This document shows positions 1 to 5,071 of a stretch of DNA of 13,883 nt, piece by piece. Position 1 is the stretch's first letter, and each line of letters opens with the position of its first letter. The position numbers were made by a program, and so were the translations under genes. The stretch spans positions 1-13,883 of the forward strand of contig JAIRNL010000294.1 of the NCBI GenBank assembly GCA_031258035.1, written 5' to 3'. This DNA is from Azoarcus sp. (GTDB taxonomy: Bacteria; Pseudomonadota; Gammaproteobacteria; Burkholderiales; Rhodocyclaceae). The notes beneath the pieces are model-generated. The model did no database searches. It saw nothing but the letters and a program-made list of their open reading frames with translations, and was not told where the DNA came from.

Positions 1-2
1 AA

Positions 3-101
3 CTTTCGGTGGCCCGCAAGCTCCTCGGTCTTGAGCAGCCGGTCGAGGTGATCGTCCAGGTGACGGGGCTGACGCGGGACATCATCGAATCCCTGCACTG
101 A
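3..101 (+). CDS. C-terminal end of an Rpn-type nuclease/putative transposase (partial)
   Basis: The window opens inside a reading frame that ends with TGA at 99-101. The 32 visible residues contain ARKLLGLEQPVEVIVQVTGL followed by TRDIIESL. This matches the usual C-terminal helix-turn-helix-like tail of the Rpn (recombination-promoting nuclease/putative transposase, PD-(D/E)XK) family, typically written ARxLLxxGxxxExIAxxTGLSxEEIExL. The catalytic domain lies upstream of the window and cannot be checked. Rpn-like proteins are linked to RecA-independent recombination and often sit in accessory regions. The gene has no visible functional link to the transport array. A different protein with a similar short C-terminal helix pair remains possible. 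Confidence 0.6.
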   Translation, partial: LSVARKLLGLEQPVEVIVQVTGLTRDIIESLH

Positions 102-225
102 CAGCCGCCTTTGGCGCCCTTTCGGGATTACCGGATCAGGCGCGACGCTGACCGGCAGGGCGAAATAGATTGTCTACGGAGATCACCCACGGCAGGATGG
201 CGAGCGGCAGGAGAGCCGCCATCGG

Positions 226-351
226 CTGGCTGAAAGCCGGACGTCCCTGGCAAAAAGCCGCGCACCTCTGGCAAAAAGCTGCGCGCCTCTGGCAAAAAGC
301 CGCGCACCTCTGGCAAAAAGCCGGACGCCCTTGGCTGAAAGCCCCGACCGC
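226..351. repeat. 21-bp tandem repeat with phased A5 tracts, six units
   Basis: Six consecutive units start at 226, 247, 268, 289, 310 and 331. Units 2-5 have the form CTGGCAAAAAGCYG followed by a short GC-rich arm, and the outer two carry CTGAAA in place of CAAAAA. Units 2 and 4 are identical. Each core is GGC-A5-GCC, a tiny inverted repeat. A5 runs begin at 252, 273, 294 and 315, exactly 21 bp apart, which is two turns of B-DNA, so the segment is predicted to be intrinsically curved. It translates as a seven-residue periodicity in several frames. There are no unique spacers, so it is not CRISPR. Confidence 0.85.
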
Positions 352-393
352 CAAGCCCAAAGCGTCGACTTTTCGTCATTTTTCGTCCTGGGG

Positions 394-455
394 TCTGGCT
401 TTTTTCCCGGCGGTTCTGGCTATCTGGCTCGCGCGTCTGGCTTTTGGACAGGACG
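394..455. repeat. Variant 21-bp repeat, three TCTGGCT units
   Basis: Three units begin with TCTGGCT at 394, 415 and 436, again spaced by 21 bp. The first and third continue with a T-rich tract, so they resemble the 226-351 units with the A-tract replaced by a T-tract. In effect this is the reverse-complement form AAAAAGCCAG. The third unit is incomplete at its end. The shared period and CTGGC core suggest the same repeat family in mixed orientation. Confidence 0.6.
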
Positions 456-511
456 TCCTCCCAAAAGGCAGGAAATAGCGGGGCGCAAAGCCAGCCCTTT
501 CCGGAAAAATA

Positions 512-546
512 CCAGCCCCTTCTGGCGATGAGCCAGAAGGGGCTGG
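512..546. terminator. Perfect 15-bp hairpin, terminator-like on the minus strand
   Basis: The arm at 512-526 (CCAGCCCCTTCTGGC) and the arm at 532-546 are exact reverse complements, separated by a 5-nt loop (GATGA). Read on the minus strand, the stem is followed by TATTTTTCC, which gives a normal intrinsic terminator shape. Read on the plus strand it is followed only by CTTTG, which is weaker. It may insulate the transport array from upstream transcription, or be a structural element of the repeat region. No minus-strand gene that would need it is visible. Its right arm can also pair with AAAGCCAGCC copies on either side. Confidence 0.55.
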
Positions 547-586
547 CTTTGTGGCAGAGGCGTCAGGCAAAAAGCCAGCCGTCCGA

Positions 587-713
587 CGCTTTGGGGCACG
601 ACGCCGTCGCCCGGCGGCAGACATTTCGCGCTTTGGGGCAGCGCCCCGGCGCGAAAAGGCAGACGATCGGGGCGAAAAGGCAGACAGCCGGCGCAAAAAG
701 GCGGACAGCCGGG
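587..713. repeat. Third 21-bp repeat field (GCGAAAAGGCAGAC type)
   Basis: Three adjacent units start at 651, 672 and 693 with GCGAAAAGGC, GCGAAAAGGC and GCAAAAAGGC, followed by a GAC-containing arm. Upstream, CGCTTTGGGGCA occurs at 587 and 629, exactly 42 bp (two periods) apart. The A-tract plus GGC core and the 21-bp period match the first field although the unit sequence has drifted. Non-coding by appearance. Confidence 0.65.
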
Positions 714-980
714 GCGCGGGGCCACGGGCGCCGGGCGGCGCCCGTGCTCGTCGACAACCTCGAACGTCGGGTGATCGGGCAACACCACGGACTCGCCACG
801 ATTGCCCGCCGCATCCAGACTTCGCGCACCCGGCTCGACGACCCGAACGCAGGTGATGCCTGGAATGAATCGGCGTTTCCCTGACGCGCCCCCCGTCATT
901 CCGCGCCCCCCGTCAGTCAGGGGCGTTTCGCACCCTTTGCATACATATACCAAGAGCGCCTGACGCAGGTAATGGGGTTG

Positions 981-991
981 TTGCACTGCAA
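981..991. promoter_or_regulatory. TTGCA-N-TGCAA dyad, candidate activator site
   Basis: The sequence TTGCACTGCAA is a perfect dyad with one central base. It is extended outward by GGTTG at 976-980 and a matching CAACC overlapping 989-993. It lies about 115 bp upstream of the GG of the putative sigma-54 promoter, inside the usual window for enhancer-binding-protein sites. A half-like copy, TTGCAGCAA, follows at 1029-1037. The role is inferred from position and symmetry only; I do not claim a known consensus. Confidence 0.35.
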
Positions 992-1018
992 CCAGCTTGC
1001 TCGATTCAGAGCATCCCG

Positions 1019-1035
1019 GCTGCTGATCTTGCAGC
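1019..1035. promoter_or_regulatory. GCTGC-N7-GCAGC inverted repeat
   Basis: GCTGC at 1019-1023 and GCAGC at 1031-1035 form an inverted repeat about 75 bp upstream of the -24 element. The right arm lies inside TTGCAGCAAC, which resembles the right half of the dyad at 981-991. The pair could be two copies of one operator for the activator of the sigma-54 promoter. Short GC-rich dyads also occur by chance in such DNA. Confidence 0.25.
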
Positions 1036-1096
1036 AACCGCGTGCCCCTTTTCACAGAAACGTCCGTAACGCGTTGTTTTTCAATGTAGATATTTT

Positions 1097-1112
1097 TGGC
1101 ACAGCGATTGCT
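1097..1112 (+). promoter_or_regulatory. Sigma-54 (-24/-12) promoter for the porin/transport array
   Basis: The sequence TGGCACAGCGATTGCT fits the RpoN consensus TGGCAC-N5-TTGCW at every conserved position, with exactly 10 bases between the invariant GG (1098-1099) and GC (1110-1111). Transcription would begin near 1123, leaving a leader of about 65 nt before the porin start at 1188. Sigma-54 promoters need an enhancer-binding activator, and the dyads at 981-991 and 1019-1035 are placed to serve one. SfnR is a sigma-54-dependent activator in Pseudomonas sulfur scavenging, so this type of control is plausible, but no regulator is encoded in the window. Confidence 0.7.
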
Positions 1113-1187
1113 ACAAGGGAAGTGGCGATTCTGCATCGGTAAAACGTTTTTCTTTTTCTCAACCCCCAAGCCACAAAGGAATTGAAC

Positions 1188-2618
1188 GTGTCCAAAAAAA
1201 CAAGACTTGCCACGGCGATTTTCGCGTTCTCGGGCGCCGCCGTGCTTTCCGCGCCGGCCGCTTTTGCCGCCGAGCCGGGCGCCGAGGATCTGAAACGGCA
1301 GATCGAGACTTTGCAGCGCACCCTCGGGGAGCTGCAAAAGCAGGTCGAAACCCTGCAACAGAACAGCAACGGGGCGACGCAAAACGATCTGGACGGGATC
1401 CGTTCGGATTTCGAGAACTACAAGTACGACCGCGAGCGGGAGCGGGAGCGCGAAACGGCCAAGACGGCACGCGATACGACGCTTTTCGGTACGGTGCAGG
1501 TGCGCTACCAGGCGCAGGACAGGGGCACCCGCAGCGGCAACCCCGCCCCCAACGGCGATCGCTATAACACGTTCGATATTCCGACCGCGCTGATCGGGGC
1601 GCGCGGGAACTTGTTCCGCGATTATGTCGAGGGGAAGAATCTCGAATATCAGTTGTCCTTTTCCTATAACAAGCGCGCCGATGGCAGCAACAACGCGAAT
1701 CTGAATCTGCTGGATGCTTACGTGCGCTATAACTTCTTGCCCACCGTCGATGGGATCGAGGGCGATCGCCTGACGCTGACCGTCGGGCAGCAGCTGTTGC
1801 CGTTCGGGATCGAGGCGCAGGCGGCGGAGGATTTGCGTCCGACGATCACGACGGCCACCGCGCCCGCGCAGCTGGGCCTTTTCAATCGCCAGATCGGCGC
1901 GGTTTTCCGGGGCGATTTCAAGCCTTATGTCGATTACGCCGCCAATTACCGCGCGCCGTTGTTCGAGTACGCGCTCGGTGTCGTCAATGGGAGTTATTCC
2001 AACAAGCTCGACAATAACAATGGCAAGGCGGTGGTGGCGCGCACCGCTTTCACGCTGCCGGTCGATTACGCGAGCTGGTTGCGCGAGCTGAAATTCGGGC
2101 TGTCGCTCTACAAGGGGTCGAAGAACGTGGCCGGCGCGGGCGGGGGTAATCTCGACAGCCACGGACGCCAGGATATCTACGGTTTCGATATTTATTACAA
2201 CCACGCGCCTTATGGCGCGACTTACGAGTACTGGCAGGGCCGCGCGGATTTCGCCAATGTGAATGGGGTGGGAACGGGCGAGGCGCGCTCGGTCGGGCAT
2301 ACGCTCACGTTGTTCTATACCTTCGGCGACCAGTTCTTCAACAGTATCAAGTCGGCGGCGAAGTTCGACGATTTCTGGCCGCAGTCGATCCAGTCTTATT
2401 ACCGCTTCGACTATTACAACCCGAACAGCAAGGGCGATTTGCTGAATACGCCGGGGCATGGTTTCGATACGGTGCGCATCCATACGCTGGGCTTCAATTG
2501 GTTCTTCGCCCAGACGACCAAGCTGCAAATCGGCGTCAATCATTACGATTACAAGCACGAGACCGCCAGCCGCAAGGACTACAACGAATTCCTTGCACAA
2601 CTTCAATACACCTTCTGA
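1188..2618 (+). CDS. Phosphate-selective (OprO/OprP-type) porin with N-terminal coiled coil
   Basis: An outer-membrane beta-barrel channel of 476 aa. GTG at 1188 is chosen because AAGGA at 1176-1180 lies 7 nt upstream; the in-frame TTG at 1182 would leave only 1 nt. Residues 1-27 are a signal peptide, cleaved near AFA|AE. Residues about 32-62 form a heptad coiled coil (DLKRQIETLQ, LGELQKQVETL), as in trimeric DcaP-like and some OprP-like porins. A charged RERERERE linker at about 82-90 follows. The rest is barrel-like, with TLFGTVQVRYQ, LTVGQQLLPFG and alternating aromatic strands, and ends in QLQYTF, the terminal-Phe signal for BAM insertion. This resembles the Porin_O_P family. Family members are anion-selective, which would suit sulfonates or sulfate esters, though that substrate is inferred from neighbours. 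The next gene starts 25 nt downstream, so the two are probably co-transcribed. Confidence 0.85.
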   Translation: MSKKTRLATAIFAFSGAAVLSAPAAFAAEPGAEDLKRQIETLQRTLGELQKQVETLQQNSNGATQNDLDGIRSDFENYKYDRERERERETAKTARDTTLFGTVQVRYQAQDRGTRSGNPAPNGDRYNTFDIPTALIGARGNLFRDYVEGKNLEYQLSFSYNKRADGSNNANLNLLDAYVRYNFLPTVDGIEGDRLTLTVGQQLLPFGIEAQAAEDLRPTITTATAPAQLGLFNRQIGAVFRGDFKPYVDYAANYRAPLFEYALGVVNGSYSNKLDNNNGKAVVARTAFTLPVDYASWLRELKFGLSLYKGSKNVAGAGGGNLDSHGRQDIYGFDIYYNHAPYGATYEYWQGRADFANVNGVGTGEARSVGHTLTLFYTFGDQFFNSIKSAAKFDDFWPQSIQSYYRFDYYNPNSKGDLLNTPGHGFDTVRIHTLGFNWFFAQTTKLQIGVNHYDYKHETASRKDYNEFLAQLQYTF

Positions 2619-2643
2619 CCGACACACCGGAGAAATTCGCATC

Positions 2644-3705
2644 ATGAAGAAACTGTTTTATGGCCTCCTGGGCGCACTGACCCTCGGACTCAGCCTGGCT
2701 GGCGGGGTATCGTCCGCCGCGGAGAATCCGAAGGAGCTGAGGATCGCCATTTCTTCCGCCGGCGTCGGCGGCAAGCCGAAGTTCGGCGGTTCCTGGGTCG
2801 CCAACGTGCATCTGAAAGGATTGGTGGAAAGGGAATTCGAGAAGGACGGCATCAAGGTCGTCTGGTATCTGTTTCCCGGCGCGGGGCCGGCCACCAACGA
2901 AGCCTTTTCCAATAAGAAGGTGGATTTCGGTCTTCATGGCGACCTGCCGATGATCGTGGGCCGCGCCACCGGCCTGAAGCACAAGATCATCATTGCCACG
3001 GGGCGTTTCGGGCCGCTGTATTTCGTCGTGCCCTCCGGCTCCACGGCAAAGACCATCGCGGATCTCAAGGGCCAGAAAATCGGCAGTTTCAAGGGCACCA
3101 ACCAGCAGTTGGTGCTGAGTCGCCTGCTGAAACGCAACGGGTTGGCCGAAAAGGATTTCCGCGTCATCAACCTGGATGGTTATGCCTCGCGCACTTCGTT
3201 GGCGACCGGCGACATCGGCGGCACGATCACCAGCCCCTGGAGCCTGGAGGCGCGCGGCGTCGCCAAGCGCATCCTGGAAGTCCGCGACGACAAATTCATC
3301 AACACGCCGGTGACGATCTGGGTCGGCGAGGAATTCGAGGCGAAATATCCGCAGATCGTCCAGCGTTTCGTCAACGTGCTCGTCAAGGAGGCGCACTGGA
3401 GTTCGCTGGAAGAAAACCGGGAAGAACAGTTCCGGCTGTGGACGCAGAGCGGCAACCAGTACGCGGACTACAAGAACGACTGGGAAGGCTATGCGCTGAA
3501 GGATCGCCACAGCCCGCTGCTCGATGAGTATTACATCAGCACCATCAAGAAGTCGGTCGAGGAATGCAAGGAATTCAAGTTGATCCGCAAGGATGTGACG
3601 GTGGACGACTGGATCGAACCGAAATACCTCAATACCGCGCTGAAAGAGCTGGGGTTGGAGAATTTCTGGCCACGGTTCGATGCGCAGGGCAAGCAGATCA
3701 ATTGA
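2644..3705 (+). CDS. Periplasmic substrate-binding protein, SsuA/TauA class (copy 1)
   Basis: A 353-aa binding protein of an ABC importer. GGAGA at 2629-2633 precedes the ATG by 10 nt. Residues 1-25 are a signal peptide (MKKLFYGLLGAL core, cleavage near SSA|A). The mature protein starts with ELRIAISSAG, a first beta strand typical of the NMT1/SsuA fold. It carries DFGLHGDLP at 94-102, equivalent to the D-x-G-x-x-G-D segment of sulfonate binders, and ADLKGQKIGSFKGT, the hinge-adjacent motif of the family. It is about 30 aa longer than classical SsuA because of a C-terminal extension rich in charged residues. It shares about 85% of mature residues (count by eye) with the next gene. The ligand is unknown: sulfonate, sulfate ester or a related anion fits the context. 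It most likely serves the permease/ATPase block downstream, which lacks a closer SBP. Confidence 0.85.
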   Translation: MKKLFYGLLGALTLGLSLAGGVSSAAENPKELRIAISSAGVGGKPKFGGSWVANVHLKGLVEREFEKDGIKVVWYLFPGAGPATNEAFSNKKVDFGLHGDLPMIVGRATGLKHKIIIATGRFGPLYFVVPSGSTAKTIADLKGQKIGSFKGTNQQLVLSRLLKRNGLAEKDFRVINLDGYASRTSLATGDIGGTITSPWSLEARGVAKRILEVRDDKFINTPVTIWVGEEFEAKYPQIVQRFVNVLVKEAHWSSLEENREEQFRLWTQSGNQYADYKNDWEGYALKDRHSPLLDEYYISTIKKSVEECKEFKLIRKDVTVDDWIEPKYLNTALKELGLENFWPRFDAQGKQIN

Positions 3706-3761
3706 ACGAACGAAAAGAGTATTTCCATGTTCCCGCGCAGGAATTCCCGCAGTCATCCTGT

Positions 3762-3776
3762 CTCCCGGCGCGGGAG
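3762..3776. other. CTCCCG-GCG-CGGGAG hairpin between the twin SBP genes
   Basis: A perfect 6-bp stem with a 3-nt loop lies 57 nt after the stop of the first SBP gene. No T-run follows, so it is not a standard terminator. It could act as an mRNA 3'-end stabiliser or a partial attenuator that sets the ratio of the two copies. The surrounding TTCCCGCGCAGG and GTCATCC wording resembles degraded REP-type repeats seen in beta/gammaproteobacteria. Confidence 0.35.
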
Positions 3777-3826
3777 CGAAAGCCGCAAGGATCACAACGA
3801 AATCCAGGCTCAGCTTCAATACACCC
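3777..3826 (+). pseudogene. Remnant of the porin 3' end carried along by duplication
   Basis: From 3781 the DNA reads in the porin frame as SRKDHNEIQAQLQYTP, against SRKDYNEFLAQLQYTF at the true porin C-terminus (2568-2615). Similarity continues into the spacer, where CCGGAGAGTTTGCATCATGAAA precedes copy 2 and CCGGAGAAATTCGCATCATGAAG precedes copy 1. The terminal Phe codon and stop are lost. This is a scar showing that the duplicated unit included the end of the porin gene, or that a whole second porin was once present and then deleted. It is not expected to make a product. Confidence 0.8.
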
Positions 3827-3854
3827 CCCCACCCCCTCCCGGAGAGTTTGCATC

Positions 3855-4913
3855 ATGAAAAAGTTGTTTTACGGTCTGCTGGGCGCGCTCGGCCTTGGTC
3901 TCGGCCTGGCCAATGCCGCGCCCGCCGCGGAGAGCCCGCAGGAACTGAGGATCGCCATTTCTTCCGCCGGTGTCGGCGGCAAGCCGAAGTTCGGCGGTTC
4001 CTGGCTCGCCAACGTACACCTGAAAAGATGGGTGGAGGAGGAATTCGAGAAGGATGGCATCAAGGTCATCTGGTATCTGTTTCCCGGCGCGGGGCCGGCC
4101 ACCAACGAGGCCTTTTCCAACAAGAAGGTGGATTTCGGCTTCCACGGCGACTTGCCGTTGATCGTGGGCCGTTCCACCGGCTTGAAGCACAAGATCATAC
4201 TTTCGACAGGGCGTTTCGCGCCGCTGTATTTCGTCGTGCCTTCCGGTTCCACGGCAAAGACCATCGCGGACCTCAAGGGCCAGAAAATCGGCAGTTTCAA
4301 GGGCACCAGCCAACAGTTGCTGCTGAACCGCCTGCTGAAACGCCACGGTCTGGCTGAAAAGGACTTCCGCGTCATCAACCAGGACAGCTACGCCGCGCGC
4401 ACTTCGCTGGCGACCGGCGACATCGGCGGCACGATCACCAGCCCCTGGAGCCTGGAGGCGCGCGGCGTCGCCAAACGCATCCTGGAAATCCGCGATGACA
4501 AGTTCCTCCACACGCCGGGAACACTCTGGGTTGGCGAGGAATTCGAGGCGAAGTATCCGCATATCGTCCAGCGCCTCGTCAATGTGCTCGTCAAGGGAGC
4601 GCACTGGAGTTCGCAGGAGGAAAACCGGGAGGAACAATTCCGGCTGTGGACGCAGAGCGGCAACCAGTACGCGGACTACAAGAACGATTGGTCAACCTAT
4701 GCGCTGAAGGATCGCCACAGTCCGCTGCTCGACGAGTATTACGTGAACATCATCAAGAACTCGGTCGCGGAGTGCAAGGAGTTCAAGCTGATCCGAAACG
4801 ATGTGACGGTGGACGACTGGATCGAGCCGAAATACCTCCATGCCGCGCTGAAAGAGCTGGGGCTGGAGAATTTCTGGACGCCGCTCGACAAGGAGGCAAA
4901 CCCCGTGAAATAG
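3855..4913 (+). CDS. Periplasmic substrate-binding protein, SsuA/TauA class (copy 2)
   Basis: A 352-aa paralogue of the preceding gene, with about 48 differences over some 327 mature residues by eye. The ATG at 3855 follows CGGAGAG with a 10-nt gap. Residues 1-24 are a signal peptide ending NAAPAA|E. The DFGFHGDLP and ADLKGQKIGSFKGT segments are kept. Changes are scattered: G59R/L60W early in the mature protein, QQLVLSR to QQLLLNR, NTPVTIW to HTPGTLW, and a divergent C-terminus (TPLDKEANPVK). Both copies are intact and both keep a ribosome site, so selection seems to preserve them. Different affinity or ligand range is a reasonable inference, not shown. Membership in a sulfonate/sulfate-ester importer rests on family and neighbours. 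Confidence 0.85.
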   Translation: MKKLFYGLLGALGLGLGLANAAPAAESPQELRIAISSAGVGGKPKFGGSWLANVHLKRWVEEEFEKDGIKVIWYLFPGAGPATNEAFSNKKVDFGFHGDLPLIVGRSTGLKHKIILSTGRFAPLYFVVPSGSTAKTIADLKGQKIGSFKGTSQQLLLNRLLKRHGLAEKDFRVINQDSYAARTSLATGDIGGTITSPWSLEARGVAKRILEIRDDKFLHTPGTLWVGEEFEAKYPHIVQRLVNVLVKGAHWSSQEENREEQFRLWTQSGNQYADYKNDWSTYALKDRHSPLLDEYYVNIIKNSVAECKEFKLIRNDVTVDDWIEPKYLHAALKELGLENFWTPLDKEANPVK

Positions 4914-5020
4914 CCGGAGAGCGCCCCGCCAACCCGAATCGTTTTCAACCTCGAAACCGGGCGGCGAAAAACGTGGAGTCATTCCCGCGCCTTTCCGCCG
5001 CCCATCCACCAGGAAACCCC

Positions 5021-5071
5021 ATGTCTTCCTTCCTCGCGCAAGCGCCATGCATCACCGGGAACCGCTCATGA
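5021..5071 (+). CDS. 16-aa leader ORF overlapping the MFS start
   Basis: AGGAA at 5011-5015 stands 5 nt before an ATG that opens a 16-codon frame (MSSFLAQAPCITGNRS). Its TGA at 5069-5071 overlaps the MFS start codon at 5068 in an ATGA arrangement. Its ribosome site is better than that of the MFS gene, so it may be translated and deliver ribosomes to the MFS start. The peptide is unrecognised and contains one Cys. It may equally be a chance frame or a remnant; only conservation in relatives would tell. Confidence 0.35.
   Translation: MSSFLAQAPCITGNRS

Larger units (their letters stand above)
102..1187. other. 1.1-kb gene-free region with repeats, hairpins and the array promoter
   Basis: I see no convincing gene here. 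Open frames exist on both strands, but they follow the repeat periodicity and give low-complexity proteins such as repeated WQKAAHL or FLPEVRG heptads. From left to right the region holds a 21-bp A-tract repeat field (226-351), a shorter variant field (394-455), a 15-bp perfect hairpin (512-546) and a third 21-bp field (587-713). After these come a GC-rich stretch with a 13-bp direct repeat (886-898 and 903-915), two dyads (981-991, 1019-1035), a sigma-54 type promoter (1097-1112) and the porin leader. The rest is unassigned. Confidence 0.7.

Noticed and set aside
226..351. CRISPR array
   Set aside because: The 21-bp units are directly adjacent, with no unique spacers, the units themselves vary, and no cas gene is present.
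700..898. Minus-strand frame with SVVLPDHPTFEVVDEHGRR as a possible gene end
   Set aside because: The stretch looks somewhat protein-like, but it runs directly into the repeat field, has no supporting ribosome site and matches no family I can name. A decayed fragment is possible but unsupported.
1141..1160. AAAACGTTTT palindrome and following T-rich stretch in the porin leader as a terminator
   Set aside because: The stem would be AT-only with almost no loop, too weak to terminate, and it lies just before the ribosome site of a gene that must be transcribed.
1182..1187. TTG at 1182 as the porin start
   Set aside because: Only 1 nt separates it from the AAGGA ribosome site, while GTG at 1188 has the normal 7-nt spacing.
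420..2645. Very long minus-strand open frame (741 codons) covering the porin and the repeat region
   Set aside because: It is the antisense shadow of a GC-rich porin gene. Its protein is low-complexity and Arg/Ile/Val-rich with no recognisable domain, whereas the plus strand encodes a clear porin with signal peptide and terminal Phe.
5047..5067. ATG at 5047 as the MFS start
   Set aside because: No ribosome site upstream; ATG 5068 has GGGAA 6 nt away.
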